From NCBI RefSeq assembly GCF_014202895.1, contig NZ_JACHHV010000007.1, positions 1 to 64,000 of the forward strand: a stretch of 64,000 nt of DNA. The letters are read 5' to 3'. Source of the DNA: Lactovum miscens (GTDB taxonomy: Bacteria; Bacillota; Bacilli; Lactobacillales; Streptococcaceae). The position numbers and the translations under genes are program-made. Of the stretch, positions 51,820-60,813 are shown piece by piece (within the stretch, counting starts at the first letter, position 1; the number at the start of each line of letters is the position of its first letter). The notes beneath the pieces are model-generated. The model ran no database searches. It was not told the DNA's origin and saw only the letters and a program-made list of their open reading frames with translations.

Positions 51820-52636
51820 TTAAGATTTAGAGAATCCCACGTAATCATAAAAAATCTTAAAATTATTACCAGACAAATCACATAGAGTCAAAAACTTCTT
51901 TAACTTTATCGCGATTTTTTCTTTGAGCGCTTCAATCTGGTGAGCATAAACTTGGAGTGTAATTGCCAAATCTTTATGGCCTAAAATATTTGAAATAGTA
52001 ATCAATTCTACACCTTTAAAAATCAAATAAGATACAAAAGTATGCCTTAGTGAGTGGATATGAAGTCTTCAACCAGGTAATCGCCTTAATGTTTGAATAA
52101 CTCCGTTCCCTGAAATAATATTGCTATATAGTCTATTTTCATCATTCTTTTCCCAATAAGTCAATTCATAATCTTTCAAAATTTCGACTGTATAATTTGA
52201 AAGTGAGATATCTCGAATTGAGTAATTATTTTTTTGTTTTAACAAATTCATGAGTATAAGTCTGATCATGGATACCAGATTTGACAGCCTCTCGAATTGT
52301 TATACTAAGACCTATTGTTTCTTGTAATTTTTGAGATGGGAATATCACCCAAAATTGATCAATACTGCTAAAGGCTGAGATACATTTTTCCCAGGTTCTA
52401 AGCATTACATGAGCCTCTTTATAAACTTTTGCTCAATTTTCAACAAACTCTCTTAAAGTTTGATTCTTAGCTAATTTTTCTGGGTGTTCGATTCCTAATT
52501 GTAACCTTATTGCTGCTTGCTCAGCTTTCTTCTTAGTTCGAAAGTCTTTACGAACTCTTTGCTTATATTTTCCGTCTTCTGTTTTATATGGAACTCTGAC
52601 TTCCCAACTGGTTTTTAATTTCTGAAATGACACCAT
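51820..52636 (-). pseudogene. decayed phage integrase beside tRNA-Arg
   Basis: A minus-strand tyrosine recombinase broken at several points. Intact pieces: N-terminus MVSFQKLKTSWEVRV (start 52636), a core-binding stretch, then SIRDISLSNYTVEIL, HSLRHTFVSYL with the His/Arg pair, and ILGHKDLAITLQVYAH with the catalytic Tyr. Defects: in-frame TGA in FVEN(stop)AKVYKEAH at 52433, a frameshift in an A7 run near 52250, another TGA near 52070, and loss of the segment holding the first catalytic Arg. Total length about 270 codons against about 380 expected. Confidence 0.85.
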
Positions 52637-52657
52637 ATTGTACCTTCTTTCATTTTC

Positions 52658-52747
52658 TGGTAAAATAGGTGCAGTAAAACGCACAAATGTGTGTGTTTAC
52701 TACCTTTAGTCAAAACCGCTCTTCGTCGCCAAACTGAAGCGGTTTTT
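52658..52747 (+). ncRNA. second copy of the int-divergent small RNA element
   Basis: Matches 4104-4196: TG plus TAAAAT (52661-52666), stem AGTAAA..CGCACA with TGTGTG..TTTACT, terminator arms AACCGCT/AGCGGTT and T5. The stem sequence differs from the intact prophage copy yet still pairs. It sits upstream of the dead integrase just as the first copy sits upstream of the live one. Confidence 0.5.
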
Positions 52748-52749
52748 AT

Positions 52750-53097
52750 TTGTTTAATATTAGAATTATAGTTTTATTCATGGATGGCACACTGATTGCC
52801 TCTTGATGCAGGGTGAGTCCCCTTGTGTGTCCGTTTGACTTCTGCTCGTTTATTTATAGTTATTTGGGTTAGTAACCCTTGAGTAGTATGAATTACTGTC
52901 AGAAACAAATACCATACAGCTTGCAGCTATTGACCATCCATTACAAGTAGTATAGGAATTATCTGTAGCAGTAGTAAAGCGGGTGAAACAGTTTCCGTTA
53001 CTGAATCTGAGCTAGGCGTAGCTGTTGAACTAATCTCAGAACTTGAATCAATTGAAAAAAACTCAATTTAGAGCTAGAGTATGATAGAATATGATAC
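52750..53097. pseudogene. prophage scar with decayed Ser-rich gene
   Basis: About 52880-53075 aligns by eye with the minus-strand Ser-rich gene at 5478-6113: shared words include AAATACCATAC, CTGTTGACCA-like, GGTGAAACAGTT, GATCTGAGCTAGG, GAACTTGAA and TTTAGAGCTAGAG. Frame is lost by substitutions and a missing linker. The rest (52750-52880) has no recognisable content. The scar reaches up to the promoter of the next gene. Confidence 0.65.
53082..53090 (+). promoter_or_regulatory. extended -10 of the glucosaminidase gene
   Basis: TG (53082-53083), A, TAGAAT (53085-53090), then seven bases to the ATG at 53098. Predicted leaderless transcript; no ribosome binding site. Confidence 0.5.
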
Positions 53098-53736
53098 ATG
53101 AAAGACGGCAGGGGAAATCAAAGAAAACAATTAAAAATGAAAGAAGTAAGGCGTAGGAGAAAATTTCTACGCCTATTTTTAATTTTTATCCTTTTATTTC
53201 TTGAACTAATAGTCTCAAAAGGGACCCCAGAATCATATAATTCAGCCTTTTTAGAAAATCAGTTAGAAGTATATAAAGAATATAATTTTATTCGGAAAAT
53301 TGCACCGATGGCCAAAGCCAAACAAAACAACTATGGATTACTTTCAAGCATCACAATTGCCCAAGCTTGCTTAGAATCAGATTTTGGAGAAAGCAGTTTG
53401 GCTTCAAAATATCATAATCTTTTTGGTGTAAAATCCTACTTAGGAGAAAACAGCGTTACTTTAAGTACTAAAGAGTTTCAAAACGGCAAATGGATTACAA
53501 TAAATGGAACTTTTAAAGTTTATAGCAGTTGGGAAGATTCAATTGATGCACACACTCAACTCTTAGTGAACGGGGTTGACTGGGATCCCGTGCATTATTT
53601 AAATGTTCTAGAAACAAACGATTATAAAGTGGCTGCTCAGGATTTGCAGAACGATGGCTATGCGACAGATCCAAATTATGGTAAAAAATTAATTGGACTA
53701 ATTAACGAATATCATCTGTCGGAATATGATTATTAG
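53098..53736 (+). CDS. acmC: membrane-anchored N-acetylglucosaminidase (AcmC-like)
   Basis: A 212-residue peptidoglycan hydrolase. Basic N-terminus, one transmembrane or uncleaved signal segment (about 24-42), then a Glucosaminidase domain: AKQNNYGLLSSITIAQACLESDFG (core SITIAQACLESDFG with the catalytic Glu), LFGVKSYLG, YSSWEDSIDAHTQLL and NDGYATDPNYGKKLI. No LysM repeats, like lactococcal AcmC. Daughter-cell separation or wall turnover is likely. Start at 53098 is preceded by a -10 at once; ATG at 53137 is an alternative without ribosome binding site. Confidence 0.85.
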   Translation: MKDGRGNQRKQLKMKEVRRRRKFLRLFLIFILLFLELIVSKGTPESYNSAFLENQLEVYKEYNFIRKIAPMAKAKQNNYGLLSSITIAQACLESDFGESSLASKYHNLFGVKSYLGENSVTLSTKEFQNGKWITINGTFKVYSSWEDSIDAHTQLLVNGVDWDPVHYLNVLETNDYKVAAQDLQNDGYATDPNYGKKLIGLINEYHLSEYDY

Positions 53737-53835
53737 GATTGAGTTAGCGACGCCACAGATCAGGCTTTGTGGTATAATTACAGAGTAGAATGGCGCTTAC
53801 AAAGCAAGTGCAAGATATAAAGGAGAAACTATTTA

Positions 53836-54816
53836 ATGGAACTTTTTGAATCACTAAAGGTAAAGATTTCAGGTAAAAATTTGAAAATTGTCTTCCCAGA
53901 AGGAACAGATATTCGTATACTTGGTGCAGCTAATCGCTTGAGTGCAGATAAATTGGTGACACCAGTTTTTATTGGTAATATTGAAGAAGTGACAAAAGGC
54001 TTAATCGATCGTGGAATTAATCCCGAAGGTTTTGAAATCTATGATCCGAATAACTGCGTTCGTTTTCCTCAAATGATTGAAACCTTCGTAAGTCTTCGTA
54101 AAGGTAAAGTAACAAAAGAGCAAGCTGAGAATATTCTTAAAGATCCAAACTACTTTGGCACAATGTTGGTTCAAATGGGAATTGCAGATGGAATGGTTTC
54201 TGGTGCCATTCACTCAACAGCCGATACGGTTCGTCCAGCTCTCCAAATTATCAAGACTAAACCAGGCGTTAAATCAGTTTCAGGTGCTTTTGTTATGGTT
54301 CGCGGACGCGATGATAATGAGAAATATCTTTTTGCAGATTGTGCAATTAACATTAAGCCAGATTCTGCGACATTGGCTGACATTGCCGTTGCATCTGCTG
54401 AAACAGCAAAACTTTTCGATATTGAGCCTAAGGTTGCGATGCTTTCATTCTCAACAAAAGGTTCTGGTAAATCAGAAGATGTTGACCGTGTCGTTGAAGC
54501 AACCGCTATTCTTAAAGAAGCACATCCTGAAATTGAAGTTGATGGCGAACTTCAATTTGATGCTGCCTTTGTTCCAGCTGTTGCTCGTCAAAAAGCTCCT
54601 GACAGCCCAGTTGCTGGGAAGGCAACTGTCTTTATCTTTCCTGAAATTCAATCTGGTAACATCGGTTACAAGATTGCTCAACGTCTTGGAAACTTCGAAG
54701 CTCTTGGCCCAATTCTTCAAGGATTGAACAAACCAGTAGCTGATTTATCACGTGGCTGTAACGAAGAAGATGTTTACAAACTCGCTATTATTACAGCTTC
54801 ACAAGCCCTTTTATAA
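53836..54816 (+). CDS. pta: phosphate acetyltransferase
   Basis: A 326-residue enzyme interconverting acetyl-CoA and acetyl phosphate, key to acetate formation. Motifs GAANRLSADKLVTPVFIGN, VSGAIHSTADTVRPALQII and VAMLSFSTKGSG are typical, and the length is the short Gram-positive form. AAAGGAGA precedes the ATG, and TG-G-TATAAT at 53770-53778 is an extended -10 promoter. Codon use is strongly biased, as for a highly expressed gene. Confidence 0.95.
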   Translation: MELFESLKVKISGKNLKIVFPEGTDIRILGAANRLSADKLVTPVFIGNIEEVTKGLIDRGINPEGFEIYDPNNCVRFPQMIETFVSLRKGKVTKEQAENILKDPNYFGTMLVQMGIADGMVSGAIHSTADTVRPALQIIKTKPGVKSVSGAFVMVRGRDDNEKYLFADCAINIKPDSATLADIAVASAETAKLFDIEPKVAMLSFSTKGSGKSEDVDRVVEATAILKEAHPEIEVDGELQFDAAFVPAVARQKAPDSPVAGKATVFIFPEIQSGNIGYKIAQRLGNFEALGPILQGLNKPVADLSRGCNEEDVYKLAIITASQALL

Positions 54817-54938
54817 GTTTGGAAAACCTTCGTTTGCTTTTGCTTAACTTTTCTGAGTAAGCTAGGGAAAAGGGACACTTGTTTTTTCAATACTTTGCGC
54901 TCCTGCTCAATTATTCAATTTGTTAAGAAAGAGGTAAG

Positions 54939-55379
54939 ATGTCAAAACCTAAAATTTTTGCATTGATTGGTAATATTATTCGAACGATTACCTTTGTATT
55001 GGGAGTTTTTTCACTTTTTCAACTCTTTTCTGACAAAAATTACATAACAAGCCAACTGCCTTCAAACATGAACTTGTCAAGTGCTGAAATTGAAGCAGCT
55101 AGATCTTTTGCAGGGACCTTCTCGATTGTGGCTCAACTCATAACCTTGATTGTTTTGATTTTTACATGGATTGCTTATACTAAGATTGACACTCCAAAAG
55201 AAAGAGGCTGGAAGATTTACCTATTGGTGATGGGTATCCTTGGTTGTTTCTCGGTCCTTGGAATTATTGGGAATCCAGTTGAATCAATTTTTTCAACGGC
55301 TGGTGCGATTTGTTTGATTTTAGCTTTTGCCCTAAAGGGACCACATGCGGACGATGAAGAAGAAGTGCCTGTTATTTAA
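54939..55379 (+). CDS. DUF4064-like membrane protein
   Basis: A 146-residue protein with four hydrophobic helices (about 10-30, 55-80, 92-112, 118-136) and an acidic cytoplasmic end. The first loop carries NYITSQLPSNMNLSSAEIEA. Resembles DUF4064-type proteins. Function unknown. AGAGGT precedes the ATG. Confidence 0.65.
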   Translation: MSKPKIFALIGNIIRTITFVLGVFSLFQLFSDKNYITSQLPSNMNLSSAEIEAARSFAGTFSIVAQLITLIVLIFTWIAYTKIDTPKERGWKIYLLVMGILGCFSVLGIIGNPVESIFSTAGAICLILAFALKGPHADDEEEVPVI

Positions 55380-55420
55380 AGTACATAAGTTTTTAAAAAT
55401 TAAAATTAATTTTCTTTAAG

Positions 55421-55446
55421 AAAACCCAAATTTGGGTTTTTGTTTT
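55421..55446. terminator. terminator after the DUF4064-like gene
   Basis: AAAACCCAAATTTGGGTTTT, a perfect 20-base palindrome at 55421-55440, followed by TGTTTT. Confidence 0.8.
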
Positions 55447-55968
55447 AATTGAAAAATTTATAAATAATATGGGTTTTCATAAGAATTTTGAAGCTTATGA
55501 ATTAATTTGGAAGACTTGAATTATACTCTTGTTGTAATAATGGGCATGGTTCTAGCGCACGATAAAAAATTCTTTAGTAGTATTTTACAATTAATGGGGA
55601 TATTTTCGTCGAAACGCACTTACCTGAAATAATAGAAAATATATGATACAACTCCCAAAAGTAGTACTTAATCCAAGTGTTTTTGGGTAGCTGAGTGACT
55701 TAACTTATCGAGCGCGTTTCAAATTATGAAGGGGATGTGGACATTTTCATGTCATAGCCGTTGGTTTTAGAGTTTAAATATTAGTAAAACTTCGATGGCT
55801 GACAAAGGAATGTTGTTTACTGGTATAATTAAGGAAAATGATCGAAAAAAATATATTGAGTTTAGAGAGGTGGTTTTAGTTAACTAGCAATATCATATAT
55901 GAAGATAAAATACACCAAATAAAGTTAACAGCGGATGAAAAAGGCCGAAAAAAAGATAGGAGTATAAA
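55447..55968. other. long intergenic region before the fructokinase gene
   Basis: About 520 bases without a convincing gene. TG-G-TATAAT near 55820-55829 is an extended -10. Just after it a 13-codon ORF (ATG about 55837, MIEKNILSLERWF) has GGA upstream, and a shorter one MKIKYTK follows near 55899; either could be a leader peptide. No known riboswitch or cre site was recognised. Confidence 0.35.
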
Positions 55969-56844
55969 ATGGTTAGATACGGTTCAGTTGAAACTGGTGG
56001 AACGAAGTTTGTCTTGGCAATTGGAGATGAGAATTTCAAGATTATAAAAAAATTACAGATTCCAACAACTACACCAGACGAAACAATCGAAGGAGTGATT
56101 AGATTTTTTAAGGAGAATCCAATTGACTCACTTGGTATTGGTTCTTTTGGACCAATTGATATTAACTTGAATAGCTCAACCTATGGTTATATTACGACAA
56201 CCCCTAAAGCTGGCTGGGCACAGGTTAACTTGCTTAGTCGAGTCAAAGAAGTTCTGAATGTTCCAGTCGCATTCACAACAGATGTTAATGCCGCGGCTTA
56301 TGGAGAAATGATTGCGACAGGGAAACAGTCATTGGTTTATTTTACAATAGGTACTGGCATTGGTGGTGGCGCTGTTCAGGATGGAAAATTTGTGGGTGGC
56401 ATTTCTCATTCTGAGATGGGGCATACTTTTGTGAAAAGACATCCAGATGATTTGGATTTTACAGGTATTTGCCCATTCCACGGAGATTGCTTAGAAGGGC
56501 TAGCGGCAGGACCTTCTATTGAAGCACGTACTGGTATCCGTGGTGAGGACCTTCCGTATGAGAGCCCTGTTTGGGATATAATAGCATACTATATTGCTCA
56601 AATGGCTGTTAATACGACCCTTAACTTTGCCCCAGAGAAGATTGTTTTTGGTGGTGGTGTTATGGCTCAAAGTCACATGATGATTAGAGTTCAAGAGCAG
56701 TTCCTAAAGCTACTTAATGACTATGTCCAAATTCCCGGTCTCATAGATGAATATTTGGTTACACCAAGTATTGAAAATAATGGATCAGCTACGATCGGGG
56801 GCTTTGCAATGGCGAAAGAACTCATAAAGAACTCATATAATTGA
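55969..56844 (+). CDS. scrK: ROK-family fructokinase
   Basis: A 291-residue sugar kinase. ROK motifs: GSVETGGTKFVLAIG (phosphate 1), FTIGTGIGGGAV (phosphate 2), and the zinc/sugar site EMGHTFVKRHPDD with CPFHGDCLEGLAAGPSIEARTG (core CPFHGDCLEG). These match ScrK-type fructokinases. No sucrose PTS or hydrolase gene is adjacent. GGAG precedes the ATG. Confidence 0.88.
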   Translation: MVRYGSVETGGTKFVLAIGDENFKIIKKLQIPTTTPDETIEGVIRFFKENPIDSLGIGSFGPIDINLNSSTYGYITTTPKAGWAQVNLLSRVKEVLNVPVAFTTDVNAAAYGEMIATGKQSLVYFTIGTGIGGGAVQDGKFVGGISHSEMGHTFVKRHPDDLDFTGICPFHGDCLEGLAAGPSIEARTGIRGEDLPYESPVWDIIAYYIAQMAVNTTLNFAPEKIVFGGGVMAQSHMMIRVQEQFLKLLNDYVQIPGLIDEYLVTPSIENNGSATIGGFAMAKELIKNSYN

Positions 56845-56850
56845 GAAGAA

Positions 56851-56889
56851 AAAAACAAGGCTACATTATTTTTGAAAAGCCTTGTTTTT
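56851..56889. terminator. bidirectional terminator between scrK and HAD gene
   Basis: AAAAACAAGGCT (56851-56862) and AGCCTTGTTTTT (56878-56889), 12 pairs, T-rich on both strands. Confidence 0.85.
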
Positions 56890-56895
56890 TTATAA

Positions 56896-57681
56896 TTATA
56901 TAATCTCCCAATGTTTAAAAGCATTAATTATGCCATGATCTGTGTTAGCAGTTGTGACAAAATCGGCAATTTCTTTTAAGCCATGAACAGCATTTCCCAT
57001 GGCAGTTTTGTTGTCACAGGCGCTTAATAAAGCGAAATCGTTGCGCCCATCACCAAAACCGTAACTTGGTCCTTTAATTCCCAAGAGATTTTTAACATGA
57101 GCCACGCCCGTTCCCTTGTTGGTTGAAATATTAGTTACATCAATTGAAGAAGGAGAATTCATATAGAAATTCAACTCAGGTACAGCTTCTTTGTAATAGT
57201 CTTGTTGAGAAAGCTTATCCGTCAAAACCAAAAGCATATTTACCTCATTTTTGAGGTAATAATTAGGCTTTTCGAGTGGTAATGGCATATGAGCATATTC
57301 ATATGCTTTGATGGCATATTTTGTTAATTCAGAAACCCAATAATGTGAATCATCATAAAATGCTATTGCCTCATTGCAAGCTGAAGCCACATCCAGAAGT
57401 TTTGTTATGACTGGAGTTGGTATTTCTTCTTTGTAAATTACTTCACCGTCTAACATTATGAACTGACCATTCATAGAGACTGCGCCATTAATGCCAGAAT
57501 TATTAATAAGATGCTTTAATTCAAATGGACCCCGTCCTGTGGCAACAAATGGTAAAATACCGTTTTCTCGGATTCTTGAGAGAGCCTCAATAACCTCTTG
57601 ATCAAGTTGTGATTTCGAATTTAAAAGAGTACCATCAAGATCGAAAAAAGCCAGCCCCTTGTAGTTTGAATAATCTTTCAT
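56896..57681 (-). CDS. HAD-superfamily Cof-type phosphatase
   Basis: A 261-residue HAD phosphatase. Motif I AFFDLDGTLLNS near residue 10 with the nucleophile Asp, motif II FVATGRGPFE, motif IV YGFGDGRNDFALLSA, and a C2-type cap between. Likely a sugar-phosphate phosphatase. The ATG at 57681 is preceded by AAGGAG at 12 bases; the frame extends 25 codons further upstream to 57756, a less likely start. Confidence 0.85.
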   Translation of the reverse strand: MKDYSNYKGLAFFDLDGTLLNSKSQLDQEVIEALSRIRENGILPFVATGRGPFELKHLINNSGINGAVSMNGQFIMLDGEVIYKEEIPTPVITKLLDVASACNEAIAFYDDSHYWVSELTKYAIKAYEYAHMPLPLEKPNYYLKNEVNMLLVLTDKLSQQDYYKEAVPELNFYMNSPSSIDVTNISTNKGTGVAHVKNLLGIKGPSYGFGDGRNDFALLSACDNKTAMGNAVHGLKEIADFVTTANTDHGIINAFKHWEII

Positions 57682-58317
57682 GGAAATAAATGTCTCCTTA
57701 ATAAATAGACGTTTAAAAGTAATTTTTTGAATATATTTTCTAATCTTATTTTTCATGAATAGATTAAATTTAAAGATTAGAGAGTTAAAATTTTAAAACC
57801 AGTAGGAATTTTCAGTTTAAAAAAGTTGTATTCTTGGTTCACCAATCTTCAAGCTTGATATTTACCTAAAACACATTGATACCAAACATGATGATTGAAA
57901 TGAAAAAATATTTAATTCAATTCCCAAAGAACCTAATTGCGGACCTAGTAAATTTCATTTTATGAACACTGATAGCGGTATGATTGATTTTCCATCCATA
58001 AATCATACATAAAGCCCAAGGGTAAAAAATCCCCATTGTAAAAAGAGTAATAAAAGACACCTAAAAGATTCTAATCAATGAATGATAATATTTCACCAGA
58101 AAAAAAGATTGGCGTCCTCATTTAATTTTGGAACCTAAATTTTTCTTGGGTTTAGGTTAATATTGAATTTCTCCATAACTGTCCTTTCAAGTTGTCATTA
58201 ACTAAAGACCATACTTTGTTCAAATTAATTTTATCATTTTTATAGACATTATAATCTTTGTGTTGCTTCCAGGGGTAAAAAAGTTATTCATGAGATATGA
58301 TATAATACTCATTATAT
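57682..58317. other. long AT-rich intergenic region before ftsK
   Basis: About 630 bases with no intact gene. ACCTAAA/TTTAGGT arms at about 58133-58160 form a hairpin. The minus strand around 57830-58010 reads like broken coding sequence (MYDLWMENQSY then stops) but matches nothing I know. TATAAT at 58301-58306 is the likely ftsK -10, leaving a leader of about five bases. Confidence 0.4.
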
Positions 58318-60813
58318 ATGGTAACATCAAGTAAACGAAACACAAATAGTAGACCTACTAAATCTCGAAAAAAACAAGTTCATAATAAATCTGTAAGCAA
58401 AAAAATACTACTGTATTTGGCAAGCGTTGTTTTTCTATTCTTTGCATACACGCGTTTGGGCTTTTTTGGTATCTTGATCTACAATTTAGTTCGTCTGCTT
58501 GTGGGCTCCACTGCATATGTTGCTTTAACCGTTTATTTAGCTTATCTTATTTTTTCAGTCCTTAAAAGAGATTGGTTTGAGGAACACCATATTATTCCTG
58601 CAATCATTGTTGGCTTTTTAGGTATCGTTCTTTTTTGGCAAGCCATTTTTACAATTAAAGCTAGTTCCGATCTTGCATTCTGGAATATTTTAGCTGATTT
58701 ATCTCACTTTAAAGTAAGTCTCCCTGCTGGAGGTGGTTTTATAGGCTGGCTCTTATATTTTCCATCTAAAGCTTTATTCTCAGCAGTTGGTGTTTATATT
58801 ATTGCTATTATTCTAGTTGTTGCTGCATGCTTGATTGCAGAACCAAAGCTCATTCACAAACTTCGTGATCTTGTGCGCTCCATGCTAGCATCTCATTCTG
58901 AAACTAGAGCAGAAAAGCAAAGGCTCCGTGAAGAATCGAGAATTCTAGCAGAGCAGGAGCTAGTAGAAAATGGCCTCAATGAGCTGGATTTAACCAATGA
59001 TGCTTATCTGGAACATGAAGTTCCAAATGGATTTGATAGAGTAATTGAGGAAAGTGAGGGCACGCAACAGCCAATTGCTACTTCTGGCTATAATTTTGAC
59101 AATTATGATTATTCGGAACCAACGCAAAATCCCATGGGAATGATGACTGATGTGGATGCAGATTGGCAGGATGTTTATGATTCAGTTCCAGAACATTATC
59201 CAGTTAATTTTAATGACAATGAAGTCTCTCATGAAGATGAAGCCATAGATACTGAGCAATTTGAAGAATTGGCGGCAATGAAAAGAGTTCGCCAGAATGC
59301 GCATCAATTTGATCATCCTATAGAGCACCAAGCGTTTTATCAACTTCCAACGACTGATTTGCTGGCCAAGGTTCCGGTTAAGAGTCAAGATCGAGAAAAA
59401 GCTCAAGTTCGGAAAAATATAAAGATTCTTGAAGGAACTTTTAAATCATTTGGTATCAATGCCAGTGTAGAATCTGCTGTTGTTGGCCCTTCAGTTACAA
59501 AATATGAGATAAAATTAGCAACTGGTGTGCGTGTCAATCGAGTAGCAAATTTGTCAGATGATTTGGCACTTGCTCTAGCTGCCAAAGATGTCCGAATTGA
59601 GGCACCTATTCCGGGGAAATCTTTAGTTGGGGTTGAGATTCCTAACCTAGAAATTACAACGATTGGCTTCCGTGAGATGTGGGAGGAAGCAAGGACGAAT
59701 CCATCTAAACTACTAGAAATTCCTCTTGGTAAGGGTCTTGATGGTGAAATCAAAACATTTGACCTAGACCGAATGCCTCACTTACTTATTGCTGGTTCGA
59801 CAGGCTCTGGTAAATCAGTAGCTGTAAATGGTATTATCGCTTCCATTTTGATGAAATCACTACCTTCACAAGTCAAATTTTTGATGGTTGATCCAAAGAT
59901 GGTTGAACTTTCCGTGTATAACGATATTCCACAATTGTTGATTCCAGTGGTTACAAACCCACGTAAAGCAGCACGGGCCTTGCAACGTGTTGTAGATGAA
60001 ATGGAACGTCGGTATGAACTCTTTAGTCATAAAGGTGTGCGTAACATGGAAGGCTATAATCAAAAAATAGAAAGCTTTAATGCTTCATCAGAAGAAAAAG
60101 AAATCCCACTTCCATTCATTGTCGTAATAGTTGACGAGTTAGCTGATTTGATGATGGTTGCTTCAAAAGAAGTTGAAGATGCAATTATTCGCCTAGGACA
60201 GAAGGCACGTGCAGCTGGTATTCATATGATTTTAGCAACTCAGCGTCCATCGGTTGATGTTATATCAGGTTTGATCAAGGCAAATGTTCCTTCTCGTGTT
60301 GCCTTTGCTGTATCTTCTGGAACAGATTCACGTACAATTATTGACCAAAATGGAGCCGAAAAATTATTGGGGCGTGGTGACATGCTTTTCAAACCAATTG
60401 ATGAAAATCACCCTTTACGTTTGCAGGGTGCCTTTCTGTCTGATTCAGATGTTGAAGCTCTTGTTAATTTCATAAAAAATCAATCAGACTCTGAATATGA
60501 TAACGCCTTTGACCCCGGTGAAGATGAAGCAGACAACAATCGATCAGGTTATGCGGGTGTTTCAGCTGGTGACTCAGGCGATCCTCTTTTTGAACAAGCA
60601 AAATCATTTGTGATAACTTCTCAGAAAGCTTCCACTGCTCAACTTCAACGGACTTTGAAGGTTGGTTTTAATCGAGCGACAGATTTGATGAATGAATTAG
60701 AAGCTGCTGGTGTAGTTGGTCCAGCGAAAGGAACAACTCCTCGTAAAGTCCTGATGAATCTTTCAGGTGACTATTCAGGTGATGATAATTATATTGATGA
60801 AGAATTAAACTAA
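58318..60813 (+). CDS. ftsK: DNA translocase FtsK/SpoIIIE
   Basis: An 831-residue septal DNA pump. Four to five transmembrane helices (about 28-185), an acidic linker (about 200-345), the RecA-like motor with Walker A AGSTGSGKSVA at about 491-501, Walker B IVVIVDELADLMMVA, and a C-terminal gamma winged helix (STAQLQRTLKVGFNRA) that reads polar DNA motifs. It clears chromosome DNA from the septum. The -10 is 11 bases before the ATG and there is no ribosome binding site, so the mRNA leader is very short. Confidence 0.93.
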   Translation: MVTSSKRNTNSRPTKSRKKQVHNKSVSKKILLYLASVVFLFFAYTRLGFFGILIYNLVRLLVGSTAYVALTVYLAYLIFSVLKRDWFEEHHIIPAIIVGFLGIVLFWQAIFTIKASSDLAFWNILADLSHFKVSLPAGGGFIGWLLYFPSKALFSAVGVYIIAIILVVAACLIAEPKLIHKLRDLVRSMLASHSETRAEKQRLREESRILAEQELVENGLNELDLTNDAYLEHEVPNGFDRVIEESEGTQQPIATSGYNFDNYDYSEPTQNPMGMMTDVDADWQDVYDSVPEHYPVNFNDNEVSHEDEAIDTEQFEELAAMKRVRQNAHQFDHPIEHQAFYQLPTTDLLAKVPVKSQDREKAQVRKNIKILEGTFKSFGINASVESAVVGPSVTKYEIKLATGVRVNRVANLSDDLALALAAKDVRIEAPIPGKSLVGVEIPNLEITTIGFREMWEEARTNPSKLLEIPLGKGLDGEIKTFDLDRMPHLLIAGSTGSGKSVAVNGIIASILMKSLPSQVKFLMVDPKMVELSVYNDIPQLLIPVVTNPRKAARALQRVVDEMERRYELFSHKGVRNMEGYNQKIESFNASSEEKEIPLPFIVVIVDELADLMMVASKEVEDAIIRLGQKARAAGIHMILATQRPSVDVISGLIKANVPSRVAFAVSSGTDSRTIIDQNGAEKLLGRGDMLFKPIDENHPLRLQGAFLSDSDVEALVNFIKNQSDSEYDNAFDPGEDEADNNRSGYAGVSAGDSGDPLFEQAKSFVITSQKASTAQLQRTLKVGFNRATDLMNELEAAGVVGPAKGTTPRKVLMNLSGDYSGDDNYIDEELN

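Noticed and set aside
54155-54727. 190-codon plus-strand ORF inside pta
   Set aside because: Shadow frame of a strongly codon-biased gene; Leu/Gln-rich, no ribosome binding site.
57830-58160. Broken minus-strand reading frames in the gap before ftsK
   Set aside because: Several stops and no recognisable motif; cannot be tied to any gene.
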